13,119 nucleotides of DNA from an uncultured Oscillospiraceae bacterium (lineage in GTDB: Bacteria > Bacillota > Clostridia > Oscillospirales > Oscillospiraceae), in NCBI GenBank assembly GCA_905205085.1, contig CAJLCG010000065.1, positions 1-13,119 on the forward strand. The letters are read 5' to 3'. The notes under the pieces are model-generated. The model saw only the letters and a program-made list of their open reading frames with translations, was not told the origin of the DNA and ran no database searches. This document shows, one piece after another, positions 4,516 through 12,471 of the stretch (the stretch's first letter is position 1; each line of letters starts with the position of its first letter). The translations under genes and the position numbers were made by a program.

Positions 4516-6348
4516 TCAAAATCCGGTTCCTACCACTTCTCCGTGCCAGCCGTCCTCCTCCAGTGTAATATACCCACAACGCAGGTATTCCAGCGCACCT
4601 TCCGGGACCGACGGATCAGTGCCAGTATACTCTCCGGTATTTCCCGCCATGGACCAGTTGAGGGCATAGTCGTTTTCCGGGACAAAGACGGTGGTCAAAA
4701 AGAAGCAGTAGGTATTCTCTCCGATCTTTCCCTGCTCCCGATAAAAATCCGTCTCCTCCTGTGCCTCTCTTACCTGAACAGCAACATAGGTATAGCAAAA
4801 TTTGCTGCCCGAAGTAGCCTGAAGATGGAAGGATTCATAGGCCTGACAGTATACAGCGGCGGCCTCCAGATAGCTCTGGCCCTCATTGGGAATCACAAGG
4901 TTCTGGTGCTCATAATCTCCATTCAAAGCAGAGTACTCCAGTTCGTCAAACCAGTCCCGCAGCTGCTGATAGGGAACACAGCTGTCTGACTGAGGCGCCA
5001 GCCACACTTCCCCCGTGGGGCCCTCAAAACGCACCTCCCGGGCATCGGAATAGGCGGTGAGGCTCCAGTCGTTGATTTGGGCAATGGTAACCGCCGCTGG
5101 ACTTTGCTCCGGAGAGAATCCGGGAGCTGTGGCCTCCACAATGTTCCATTGGACCTCTTTTAACTGGTTGGCGTTATAGACTGAATTGATCGCCGACCAA
5201 CAGTCTTCGTATACGATGGGCTCCCCACCGTTTCGGCTTAGGGACAGCGTGAGATTATCTCCCTCCTGAAGCTGGCTCAAATAATTTGTCAGCGCAGAAA
5301 GCGCTTCCTCTCCCTGTCCGTCTTGGGAGGAGACGGGATTGTGCTTCTCTCCCTGGGACTTGCCCGCCTCCGGGTTGGTCCCGCAGGAGGCCACCACCGC
5401 AACACAAACCAGGGCAGCCAGTGCCACCACCCATTTCCGGGGCTTATTCCAGGTCAAGAGGTTTTGAATGCGGCCCTTGGCATTTCCCTCCCCAAAGGCC
5501 AGCGGTGTGCCGCCTACCACTCTCCGTCCGGTGGACAGGCTGAGCAGAGAGGCGGAGTAGTCCGCCCGGATGTGGCCCCCCAGCGTCTGGAGTACCGCCT
5601 CATCACAGCTCATCTCCATATCCTTCTGGGCCAGGAAGAAGGACAGCCAGACCAGAGGATTGAACCAGTGGATGCACAGGGCGAAGAAGGCCAGCAGCTT
5701 GACCAGGTGATCCAGGCGCTTGATGTGGTACTGCTCGTGGAGGATAATATACTTCTGTTCCTCCGCAGACAGGGTAGAGGGCAGATAAATCTTGGGCCGC
5801 AGCACCCCCAGTACAAAGGGGGAGGCGATGTGGTCGGCCAAATAAATGTTATCCCGCAGGGGCACTGCTTCTACCAACCGGCGGCGAAGACGGAGCATGG
5901 ACAGCACACTGTACACCGCCATCAGCGCCATACCGGCCATCCAGCCCAGGGTAAGCAGCGCCACCGGTGCCTCCAACGGATCGGCCACCAGCTGCTCCTC
6001 CCCCTGTGGGAGAGCCTTGTTGACGGCCTGGCTCACGCCGGGGACCGGCAGGTCCACCTGGGGAAATTCGGTATGGACCAGATCGGGCTGGACATATTGG
6101 ACCTGGGTGGTGTGGGCAGCGGTCTGCCGGATGGGCGCATCGGTAAGGGCCAGCAGGGAGAAGCCTGTGGGGATGGAAAACGGGCACAGCAGCCGGAACA
6201 GGACCACCGACCACAGGGCATAGGAAAAGACTTTGGGCGCTTTTTTCAGGAGCAGCCGGGCGGCAAGCACAAATACAATGACCACGCTGGCTGCAATGCT
6301 CATGTTCCAAATCCGGGGCAGCAGTTCATAGGCTAAAAAGTCACTCAT
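4516..6348 (-). CDS. M56 (BlaR1/MecR1-type) membrane zinc peptidase with unrecognised extracytoplasmic domain
   Basis: This 610-residue protein has predicted membrane segments near 17-33, 40-57, 128-150, 214-232 and 305-321. The zinc peptidase motif HEQYH is at 204-208, followed by the conserved MEMSCDEAVL (245-254) with a third glutamate ligand, as in BlaR1/MecR1. The 280-residue region after the last helix should be outside the cell. It shows no serine-lysine active-site pair or KTG motif of the penicillin-binding sensor of true BlaR1, so it probably senses something other than covalent beta-lactam acylation. The gene starts six bases after the blaI stop, preceded by GGGTGAGG. In the family, sensing activates the peptidase, which leads to loss of the BlaI repressor. 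The SC pair at 321-322 after the last helix resembles a lipobox but is probably chance. Confidence 0.85.
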   Translation of the reverse strand: MSDFLAYELLPRIWNMSIAASVVIVFVLAARLLLKKAPKVFSYALWSVVLFRLLCPFSIPTGFSLLALTDAPIRQTAAHTTQVQYVQPDLVHTEFPQVDLPVPGVSQAVNKALPQGEEQLVADPLEAPVALLTLGWMAGMALMAVYSVLSMLRLRRRLVEAVPLRDNIYLADHIASPFVLGVLRPKIYLPSTLSAEEQKYIILHEQYHIKRLDHLVKLLAFFALCIHWFNPLVWLSFFLAQKDMEMSCDEAVLQTLGGHIRADYSASLLSLSTGRRVVGGTPLAFGEGNAKGRIQNLLTWNKPRKWVVALAALVCVAVVASCGTNPEAGKSQGEKHNPVSSQDGQGEEALSALTNYLSQLQEGDNLTLSLSRNGGEPIVYEDCWSAINSVYNANQLKEVQWNIVEATAPGFSPEQSPAAVTIAQINDWSLTAYSDAREVRFEGPTGEVWLAPQSDSCVPYQQLRDWFDELEYSALNGDYEHQNLVIPNEGQSYLEAAAVYCQAYESFHLQATSGSKFCYTYVAVQVREAQEETDFYREQGKIGENTYCFFLTTVFVPENDYALNWSMAGNTGEYTGTDPSVPEGALEYLRCGYITLEEDGWHGEVVGTGF

Positions 6349-6354
6349 AAAACC

Positions 6355-6717
6355 TCACCCTTTTCTGTTTTCCTCGATCAGCTGCTGAAGCTGACATACC
6401 TCCTCATCACTAAGCTTTTTCCGGGTGGTAAAGGCGGCCAGGAAGGCGGGGAGCGAGCCGTCAAAGGTCTCCTCCACAAACTGTTCGCTCTGCCGGGCAT
6501 AGAACTCCTCTCTGGAGAGAAGAGAGGACACGGTACCGCTCTGATTTTGGAACAGTCCCCGGCTGCACAGCCGCTTTAACACGGTGTACGTGGTAGATTT
6601 TTTCCACTGGAGCTCCTGCTGGGCCAGCTGGACCAGCTGGGAAGAGGCCAGCGGCTCGTTGGCCCAGATGAGATCCGCAAAGCGGCTCTCCACCGGGCCA
6701 AGTCTGGTGTCTCCCAT
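6355..6717 (-). CDS. BlaI/MecI/CopY-family transcriptional repressor
   Basis: This 120-residue winged-helix repressor has the DNA-binding domain at about 5-75, including the family-typical WKKSTTYTVLKRLCSRGLF segment, and a C-terminal dimerisation helix region at about 80-120. Size and architecture match BlaI/MecI. AGGAGG lies seven bases before the ATG. The M56 peptidase gene follows after six bases, the standard repressor-sensor pair. Dyads of the type GTCTAYR-N3-TGTMGWC overlap the upstream promoter, so the operon is probably repressed by its own product and induced when the M56 partner is activated. No beta-lactamase gene is in view, so the regulon may lie elsewhere. Confidence 0.9.
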   Translation of the reverse strand: MGDTRLGPVESRFADLIWANEPLASSQLVQLAQQELQWKKSTTYTVLKRLCSRGLFQNQSGTVSSLLSREEFYARQSEQFVEETFDGSLPAFLAAFTTRKKLSDEEVCQLQQLIEENRKG

Positions 6718-6742
6718 GGCGATTCCTCCTCTCGTGTTTTCA

Positions 6743-6759
6743 GTCTACAACCTGTCGTC
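6743..6759. promoter_or_regulatory. BlaI-type operator dyad, promoter-proximal to blaI
   Basis: GTCTACA-ACC-TGTCGTC is a 7-3-7 imperfect dyad containing the TACA/TGT core typical of BlaI/MecI/CopY boxes. It lies downstream of the -10 in the blaI leader. A further GTCTACA half-site is at 6757-6763. Confidence 0.65.
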
Positions 6760-6768
6760 TACAATGTT

Positions 6769-6797
6769 AGTCTATGCCTTGTAGACCAAATTGTCAA
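6769..6797 (-). promoter_or_regulatory. Sigma-A type promoter of the blaI-M56 operon
   Basis: On the minus strand a perfect -35 TTGACA (6797-6792) is followed after 17 bases by TAGACT (6774-6769). The start point falls in the region of the operator half-sites and the -35 begins just past the murI terminator. Confidence 0.75.
6770..6786. promoter_or_regulatory. BlaI-type operator dyad inside the blaI promoter
   Basis: GTCTATG-CCT-TGTAGAC has the same 7-3-7 spacing as the other site, 27 bp away. It sits between the -35 and -10 and overlaps the -10, so bound repressor would exclude RNA polymerase. Confidence 0.7.
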
Positions 6798-6809
6798 GGA
6801 CTATTTTTG

Positions 6810-6836
6810 AAAAAAAGGACGCCTTATTCGGCGTCC
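6810..6836 (-). terminator. Intrinsic terminator overlapping the murI stop codon
   Basis: On the minus strand GGACGCC (6836-6830) and GGCGTCC (6823-6817) pair, with the murI stop TAA inside the six-base loop, and T7 follows (6816-6810). The last codons of murI thus form the left arm of its own terminator. Confidence 0.9.
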
Positions 6837-7651
6837 TTTTCCTTCTTTTTCAATTTCATAGCTGGCCAGGACTGGGCGGAAATCACGCCCTCCAGGCCCG
6901 CCCGCCGGGCCGCCCGGATGTAGTCCTGGGGATCGGCGGTGGTGTAAATTTCCAATGTTCCCGGCTCGCTGCGCCGGCTGATCTGGCGGTTCTCCTTCAG
7001 GCACCGCTCCAGCTCCTGCGCCATACGGTCCGCCGGGTCCACCAGCTGCAGCTGGGGATAGAGGCGATGGATGTGATCCTCCACCAGGGGGTAGTGGGTA
7101 CAGGCCAGCAGGCAGCACTCCACCTCATCGTGATGGACCAGATCATCCAGATTTTCCCGCAGCTCCTCGTCGATGGCCTGCTGACTGGCCCCATGCTCCA
7201 CCATGGCGGCCAGATTTTTATAGCCTCGGCTGAACACCTGCTTCTCCGGCGAGAGCTGGGCAATGAGGGCAGGGTAGCATCCGGTGGAGGCGGTAAAACA
7301 GGTGGAAATCACTCCCACCCGCTTCTGGGGCAGATGGGCCACCGACTCCGCGCCCGCCTGCACCACACTGAGCACCGGGCAATCCATCTCCCTGCGGTAC
7401 TCATCGATCAGGCAGGAGATGGTATTACAGGCCACCAGCAGCGCCTTGACCTTCCGCTGGCGCATAAAATCTAACATATACCGGGTCAGACTTAAGATCT
7501 CCCCGGCAGTATGGTTGCCATAAGGGTTATTTCCCCCGTCTCCAAAGTAAAGGAGATTCTCATGGGGGAGCTGCCTGCGCACCCGCCGGGCTACGCTGAA
7601 CCCGCCGATGCCGGAGTCTATGATCCCGATGGGACGATTTTGATTGGACAT
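6824..7651 (-). CDS. murI: Glutamate racemase
   Basis: This enzyme interconverts L- and D-glutamate, supplying D-glutamate for peptidoglycan. From the ATG at 7651, preceded by GGTGA, it has 275 residues, within the family range. The N-terminal PIGIIDSGIGG holds the conserved aspartate D12. The two catalytic cysteines are C75 (VACNT) and C184 (LACTHYP, with H186). Two segments differ from common MurI: the usual DTAR-PYG motif reads GDGGNNPYG (37-45), and the usual GTxxT segment reads ISTCFTAST (115-123). An Asp/Glu racemase-family paralogue is a minor alternative. The gene lies about 100 bases downstream of yycI with the same orientation, fitting a cell-wall gene cluster, and ends in an overlapping terminator. 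Confidence 0.87.
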   Translation of the reverse strand: MSNQNRPIGIIDSGIGGFSVARRVRRQLPHENLLYFGDGGNNPYGNHTAGEILSLTRYMLDFMRQRKVKALLVACNTISCLIDEYRREMDCPVLSVVQAGAESVAHLPQKRVGVISTCFTASTGCYPALIAQLSPEKQVFSRGYKNLAAMVEHGASQQAIDEELRENLDDLVHHDEVECCLLACTHYPLVEDHIHRLYPQLQLVDPADRMAQELERCLKENRQISRRSEPGTLEIYTTADPQDYIRAARRAGLEGVISAQSWPAMKLKKKEKDAE

Positions 7652-7694
7652 AGCATCACCTGCATTTTCCTGATTGTGGTTTGGTGCACGCAAT

Positions 7695-7723
7695 ATCATA
7701 CACAGCCCCCCATGAAAAAACAA
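7695..7723 (-). promoter_or_regulatory. Possible murI promoter in the yycI-murI gap
   Basis: On the minus strand TTGTTT (7723-7718), a 17-base spacer and TATGAT (7700-7695) give a good -10 with a weak -35, leaving a leader of about 37 bases. No terminator is seen after yycI, so readthrough from the wal operon is also possible. Confidence 0.35.
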
Positions 7724-7752
7724 GGGAAAAGTTCTCCAAATCTACCGGGTTT

Positions 7753-8619
7753 CTACGCTGCGTTTTCCTGGGCGGACACCACTTCCACCCGGCTTACCTC
7801 CCCGGTGAGCATATCCAGCAGGTAGGTGCCCGTGTCGGTGGTGATCTGCCACACGGGAACCAGCGTGGAGGAACCGGGGGAGTAATTGGCTCCCACATAG
7901 CCCTGGGTGATGCTGTCAATCCGGCTGCACACATCGCCCATGGAGGTCAGCCCGTGGTAAAAGCGGAGCAGGGCCGTGGGCACCTGCATAGGCTGGCGGC
8001 TCTCATCCACCTGGGGCGTTCCGTTGAGGCGCCGCCCGCCGGACATGGATACCAGGTCCCCGCCCCGGTAGGTCAGGGTCACCTGCCGGTCAAACAGCGG
8101 GTTCCCGTTCCAGATCTGCCGCAGGACCACGGTGGTCTCCGCCGCGCCGTCCTCCTCGCCGCTGACCGACAGAATTTCCCCCCGGAAATCCAGCCTTTCC
8201 AGAATTTTTACCGAGTACTCCCGGGGATTCTCCCCCTCCAGGGGAAACGCGCCGCTTACAAACTCGCCCTGGAAGGTTCCGTCGGCATGAAACTGAATAT
8301 AGCCCTTTTGGTTGTGGTAGCGATATACCTCACCGCCCAGGCTGCGCTCCTCTACCTGGCTGCCCAGAAGGGCCTGCGCCAGCTCCGGTTCACGCTCCCG
8401 GTCCCGCTCCACCTGTTGGGGCTGGAGGGCAGCCGATTTGGGGATGATGCTCTCATCCACCGCCACCCCGTTCTTCTCCAGAAAGGCGATGGCCTCCTGG
8501 CGGGTCTGCTGCTGCACAGAGCGGCTCTGCAAATCCTGGCGCAGCACAAAGGAGAATAAAATCAGGTTGGTCCCGGCCAGGATGATCAGGATAATGGTTT
8601 TGATTTTCGACCACTCCAT
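7753..8619 (-). CDS. yycI: YycI-like regulator of WalK
   Basis: This 288-residue protein starts MEWSKIKTI and continues into one membrane helix (about 7-26), the signature start of YycI. The remainder is a soluble extracytoplasmic domain ending in repeated beta-rich segments (VWQITTDTGTYLLDMLTGEV). In Bacillus subtilis, YycI and YycH bind WalK in the membrane and restrain it. Here the gene begins three bases after the yycH stop, so the two are surely co-translated. Sequence conservation in the family is low, and the call leans on the N-terminus, the topology and the position after walK and yycH. Confidence 0.85.
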   Translation of the reverse strand: MEWSKIKTIILIILAGTNLILFSFVLRQDLQSRSVQQQTRQEAIAFLEKNGVAVDESIIPKSAALQPQQVERDREREPELAQALLGSQVEERSLGGEVYRYHNQKGYIQFHADGTFQGEFVSGAFPLEGENPREYSVKILERLDFRGEILSVSGEEDGAAETTVVLRQIWNGNPLFDRQVTLTYRGGDLVSMSGGRRLNGTPQVDESRQPMQVPTALLRFYHGLTSMGDVCSRIDSITQGYVGANYSPGSSTLVPVWQITTDTGTYLLDMLTGEVSRVEVVSAQENAA

Positions 8620-8622
8620 GGC

Positions 8623-9933
8623 TCACCCTCCCGTCTTCCACTGGCTGGCCGCTGCCCAGGAGGCGCTCACCTGCTGGCCCTTGCCGTCCAGATAGAGAAG
8701 CAACAGTTCCTCTCCCTCGTGGCCCTTGGCCTCCATGGCCGCCATGGCCTGGAGCTGGGGCAGCACCACCGAGGTGGTCCCGCTGTCCAGATAGCTGCGG
8801 AAGCACAGGGTAAAACTGCTCACCCGGCCGCCGGTCACCTGAAAGTGGGCCGCATAGCCCTCTTCTCCCAGGCGCACGGGCACTCCGTCCAGCAGATAGC
8901 CGAATTGGATCTGCCAGCTCTCCGTTCCCGTCTCCTCCACGGACATCAAATACACCCGGGCCTGGCCGCACAGCGCGCCCAGGGTGTCTGTGGCCAGCTG
9001 ACGGCAGCGCTCCACCGCCCAGTATACCCCCGCGCCCGCCACCGGGTAGCGGCTGCCCCCGTCATCGGCGGCGGTAAAGGTAACTGTGCCGTCGGAGGCC
9101 AGGCGGAGGGTATCGTTTCCGTTGCGGATCACCTGCTCATCGGAGGTGATATAGGAGACACTGGAGTCGGCGGAGAAGTCCAGCTGCTGCCGCACCTGCT
9201 CTTGGACGCTCTCATCCTCCAGGGGATTGCTCGCCTGATAGACTGTGGGGGTGATGTTCTCCCCCAGCAGCAGGGTATCGGGGGCCAAGGAGCTGTACTC
9301 CTCTTTTTCAAATGCAAACCGGGCCCCGTTGTCCTTGACGCCGGACACCGCATCACTCAGGCGGTTCACATCCACCATGCTGCATGCAGCCCGGTAACAG
9401 CTTCCGCTCTGATTGCAGTAGTAAATCACGGCCTGCCCATCCTCGGCCGTAAGGACCAGGCGGCGCAGCGATCCGCTCAGCTGCTCGTTGTCCACCGACA
9501 ACCAGCCGTTGAGCACCGAAAAGGGCAGGTCGTCCTGCCAGTCAAAATATACCCCGGGCGCGGTGCTCAGAGCCTGGCGCCACGCCTCCTGACTGACGCT
9601 CTCAGGCGCACCGGCGCTGCTCAGGGCCTCCACCAGCAGGCTGTACACCTGCTGAAACAGGGCGTCCTGGGCCTCCTGATCGTACTGCACGCCGTAGCGC
9701 AGCGTCTCCGCGCCGCCCCCCCGGATGGTCACCGCCATGCGCAGGGGCTGGGCGGCCTGGATTCGGCTCTCCTGAGTGGTCTGGCTGCCGCTCTCCCCCG
9801 TACTGGAGGGGAGCAGGCCGCTGAAGGCCACCGGCAGCTGGGTGCGCACGGTGAGATAGACCGCCGAGCAGCTCAGCAGCACGATCAGCAGGGTTTTCAC
9901 CCGCTCCACCATTTTTCTGTTCTTCTTAAACAT
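8623..9933 (-). CDS. yycH: YycH-like regulator of WalK
   Basis: This 436-residue protein has a short basic cytoplasmic N-terminus, one membrane helix (about 12-29) and a large extracytoplasmic region with no catalytic motif, the topology of YycH. The ATG overlaps the walK stop by eight bases (ATGTTTAA), which indicates translational coupling to the kinase it is expected to regulate. With YycI it forms a membrane heterodimer that, in characterised Firmicutes, modulates WalK activity, negatively in B. subtilis. The family diverges fast, and its place between walK and yycI is the main support. Confidence 0.85.
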   Translation of the reverse strand: MFKKNRKMVERVKTLLIVLLSCSAVYLTVRTQLPVAFSGLLPSSTGESGSQTTQESRIQAAQPLRMAVTIRGGGAETLRYGVQYDQEAQDALFQQVYSLLVEALSSAGAPESVSQEAWRQALSTAPGVYFDWQDDLPFSVLNGWLSVDNEQLSGSLRRLVLTAEDGQAVIYYCNQSGSCYRAACSMVDVNRLSDAVSGVKDNGARFAFEKEEYSSLAPDTLLLGENITPTVYQASNPLEDESVQEQVRQQLDFSADSSVSYITSDEQVIRNGNDTLRLASDGTVTFTAADDGGSRYPVAGAGVYWAVERCRQLATDTLGALCGQARVYLMSVEETGTESWQIQFGYLLDGVPVRLGEEGYAAHFQVTGGRVSSFTLCFRSYLDSGTTSVVLPQLQAMAAMEAKGHEGEELLLLYLDGKGQQVSASWAAASQWKTGG

Positions 9934-11695
9934 GGCTCGGGCCCTCGATCTTCAGTTCCATGCGCATGGACAGGCCGGGGCCCTCCCGGTCCACCAGTTC
10001 CAGCACGCCCTCGTGGCGGTCCACGATCTCCTTGGCGATGGACAGGCCCAGGCCGGTGCCGCCCGACTGGCGGGAGCGGGCCTTATCCACCCGGTAGAAC
10101 CGCTCGAAGATGCGGGGCCGGTCTTTGGCCGGGATGCCGATGCCGTCGTCGTCCACCTGCATCCACACCCGATCTTCCTCCCGTCCGGCGGAGACCAGAA
10201 TATGTCCCCCGTTGGGGGTGTATTTGATGGAGTTGGAGACGATATTCATCATCACCTGGAGCACCCGCTCCCGGTCGGCCACAATGGTGGGCAGATCGGG
10301 CTCCAGACGCAGCTTCATCTTGTGGTCGTGGCGCTGGGCCTCCATGTACACCGCATTATACAGATCCTGCACCGCCACATCGAAGGGGAAGCGCACCAGA
10401 TGCAGCTCGTCCTTCCCCGAGTCGAACCGGGACAGGGTAAGCAGGTCCTGCACGATATGGGTCATGCGGTCGCTCTCGTTGAGAATGACCCCCAGGAACT
10501 TCTTTTCCGTGGCGGGGGGCAGCTCTCCGGCGCTGTCCGAGAGGGTCTCGGCATAGCTGCGGATGTTGGTAAGGGGGGTGCGCAGCTCGTGGGAGACGTT
10601 GGCCACAAACTCCCGCTGCATCTCCTGGTTCTTCCGCTGCTGGGTCACGTCGTGGAGCACCACCAGCACGCCGCCCTGGCGGTCCCGGTCAAAGGGGGCC
10701 AGCAGCAGCTGCAAAAAGCGCTCGCCCTCCTGGCGCTCCTCCTCCAGATAGTCGGGGGCCTGAATCACGTCCTCCAGGGGACACAGGTCGCCGAACAGCT
10801 CCTCATAGGTGGCCTCGTCGGTGATGGCCCGGCCCAGCATCTCCTCAGCGGCAGGGTTGGAGTGGATGACCTCCCCCTCCCGGGAGAAGGCCACTACGCC
10901 GTCGGTCATGTGGAGGAACAGGGTATCCAGCTTGTTGCGCTCGTTCTCCACCTGGCCCAGGGTGTCCCGGAGCTGCCCGGCCATGTCGTTGAAGGTGTCG
11001 GTGAGGACACCGATCTCATCCCGGGAGGCCACCTGGATTTTTCGTGAAAAATCTCCGTGGGCCACCCGCATGGCGCCCTCGGTCAGGCGCTGGATGGGGA
11101 TAATCATGGTCTTGGACAGCAGGAAGGACAGCAGGATGGAGATGACCAGGCCAAAGACCAGGGCCTCCAGGATGAGCACAAACATCTGGCTGATGAGGCT
11201 GTTCACGGTGCTCTTGTTGTCCAGGACATAAATCACATAGGGAGAGCCGCCCCGCTCCAGCGTGACGGCCACGTCCATATAGTCGGCGGCAATGTTGGGG
11301 TTGCTGGCATCCTCCCGGTAGGTCAGGGCGTGCATCAGGTTGGACGAGTCATAGGACAGGTTCTTTCCCGCCTCGTCGTTGTTGCCCGCCAGGTACTCCC
11401 CCGTCTCTCCGTCCAGAATAAACAGGGTGCGGCTGTATCCGTCCAGGCCCAGCTCGCCGTAGTAGGCCTCCAGGATATTGAGGATGGCCTGAGCCCCGTC
11501 CTCCTCCCCCGGAGTGGCCGTGGTCAGATCCCGGGTCAGAGACTCCCGGGAGAACACATTGGACATCTGGGTATAGAAGTCCTCCAGATAAAAGGCCATG
11601 ACGGAGTTGATGAGAAAGGCCCCCACCACTGTCATCAGAGACAGGATGAGCAGCACCATGATCATCACCAGCTTCATGTGCAGGCTGCGCAGCAC
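9926..11695 (-). CDS. walK: WalK-type sensor histidine kinase
   Basis: This 589-residue protein has a TM1 at about 8-29, an extracytoplasmic sensor region at 30-168, a TM2 at about 171-193, a HAMP domain (194-246), a PAS domain (about 252-352), HisKA with phospho-accepting H369 in FVANVSHELRTPLT, and HATPase_c with N-box N484/N488, DDDGIG at 515-520 and GGTGLGL at 545-551. This TM-sensor-TM-HAMP-PAS-kinase order is that of WalK. The start is GTG, six bases after GGGGGGAG. walR lies 48 bases upstream, and yycH and yycI follow directly. WalK phosphorylates WalR to control peptidoglycan hydrolases and cell-wall turnover and is essential in most low-GC Firmicutes; PhoR-like kinases share the architecture, but the yycHI neighbours decide. 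Confidence 0.93.
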   Translation of the reverse strand: MLRSLHMKLVMIMVLLILSLMTVVGAFLINSVMAFYLEDFYTQMSNVFSRESLTRDLTTATPGEEDGAQAILNILEAYYGELGLDGYSRTLFILDGETGEYLAGNNDEAGKNLSYDSSNLMHALTYREDASNPNIAADYMDVAVTLERGGSPYVIYVLDNKSTVNSLISQMFVLILEALVFGLVISILLSFLLSKTMIIPIQRLTEGAMRVAHGDFSRKIQVASRDEIGVLTDTFNDMAGQLRDTLGQVENERNKLDTLFLHMTDGVVAFSREGEVIHSNPAAEEMLGRAITDEATYEELFGDLCPLEDVIQAPDYLEEERQEGERFLQLLLAPFDRDRQGGVLVVLHDVTQQRKNQEMQREFVANVSHELRTPLTNIRSYAETLSDSAGELPPATEKKFLGVILNESDRMTHIVQDLLTLSRFDSGKDELHLVRFPFDVAVQDLYNAVYMEAQRHDHKMKLRLEPDLPTIVADRERVLQVMMNIVSNSIKYTPNGGHILVSAGREEDRVWMQVDDDGIGIPAKDRPRIFERFYRVDKARSRQSGGTGLGLSIAKEIVDRHEGVLELVDREGPGLSMRMELKIEGPSHV

Positions 11696-11743
11696 GGCAC
11701 ACTCCCCCCTTTTTCTCGCTTTCTAAAATTCCCGCTGGCCCGG

Positions 11744-12457
11744 TTATTCTCCCGCAAACAGATAACCCATGCCCCGCTTGGTCACAATGAACTTGGGAGA
11801 GGCAGGGTCATCTTCGATCTTCTCACGCAAACGGCGCACGGCCACGTCTACGGCCCGCACGTCGCCCACGTAGCCCTCGTAGTTCCACACATGCTCCATG
11901 AGGGCCTCCCGGGAAAACACCTTCCCCGGCTGAGAGGCCAGATAGCAGATGAGGTCGTACTCCCGCTGGGTCAGCTCCAGAGGATTGCCGTCCTTGTAGA
12001 CCGTGGCCTTCTCCTGGTCCACCGTCACCCGGCCCAGCTCCAGCTTATTGCCGGAGGCAGGCTGGGCCTGCTCCCCCTGGACCGGCGCCATGGCGGAGCG
12101 GCGAATGTTGGCCTTCACCCGGGCCAGCAGCTCCCGCATGCCAAAGGGCTTTGTGATATAGTCGTCCGCCCCCAGCTCCAGGCCCAGCACCTTGTCGGTC
12201 TCCTCCTCCCGGGCGGTGAGCATCAAAATGGGCACCGCACTGCCCGTCTCCCGGATGCGGCGGCACACCTCAAAGCCGTCCATTCCCGGCAGCATCAGAT
12301 CCAGCAGCACCAGGTCGGGGTTCTGCTCCAGGGCCAGCTGCAAGCCGGTGTTGCCGTCGTAAGCCTCCAGGGTGTCATACCCCTCCCGTTCCAGGTTAAA
12401 GGACAAAATGTCCACAATATTTTGCTCGTCCTCCACAATGAGCACGGTTTTTCCCAC
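11744..12457 (-). CDS. walR: WalR-type OmpR-family response regulator
   Basis: This is a 237-residue regulator from a GTG at 12457, which has GAGAGGGGG seven bases upstream; a TTG at 12475 would overlap the previous gene and lacks a site. The receiver domain (1-120) has the acidic pair E9-D10, phospho-accepting D53 in LVLLDLMLPG, T81 and K103 in TKPF. The C-terminal OmpR/PhoB winged helix (about 135-235) ends FIVTKRGMGYLFAG. Its partner kinase walK follows. It binds promoters of cell-wall hydrolase genes in the family. The NUDIX stop is 14 bases upstream, so transcription probably starts before that gene. Confidence 0.93.
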   Translation of the reverse strand: MGKTVLIVEDEQNIVDILSFNLEREGYDTLEAYDGNTGLQLALEQNPDLVLLDLMLPGMDGFEVCRRIRETGSAVPILMLTAREEETDKVLGLELGADDYITKPFGMRELLARVKANIRRSAMAPVQGEQAQPASGNKLELGRVTVDQEKATVYKDGNPLELTQREYDLICYLASQPGKVFSREALMEHVWNYEGYVGDVRAVDVAVRRLREKIEDDPASPKFIVTKRGMGYLFAGE

Positions 12458-12471
12458 AGTGCCGCCCCCTC

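Noticed and set aside
4238..4579. Minus-strand frames through the dyad-rich block (up to about 110 residues)
   Set aside because: They overlap the terminator and the M56 3' end and appear to come from GC-rich repeat structure, not coding.
4446..4596. Frameshifted or truncated M56 end caused by the insertion
   Set aside because: The M56 frame reaches a stop at 4516 with its own terminator intact 15 bases later, so the insertion did not break it.
4264..4989. Plus-strand frame running from the element end across the terminator into the M56 gene
   Set aside because: It crosses a strong terminator and lies antisense to the M56 coding region; its composition is not protein-like.
5383..5400. Lipoprotein signal in the M56 protein (AVVASC near residue 322)
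   Set aside because: It follows an internal membrane helix of a multi-pass peptidase, so lipid modification is unlikely without further support.
8719..10227. Long open frames on the plus strand opposite the wal genes (also 9932-11047, 11057-12649, 7681-8559 and 5323-6336)
   Set aside because: They are antisense shadows of well-identified GC-rich genes, rich in His, Gln, Gly and Pro, with no domain or ribosome binding site.
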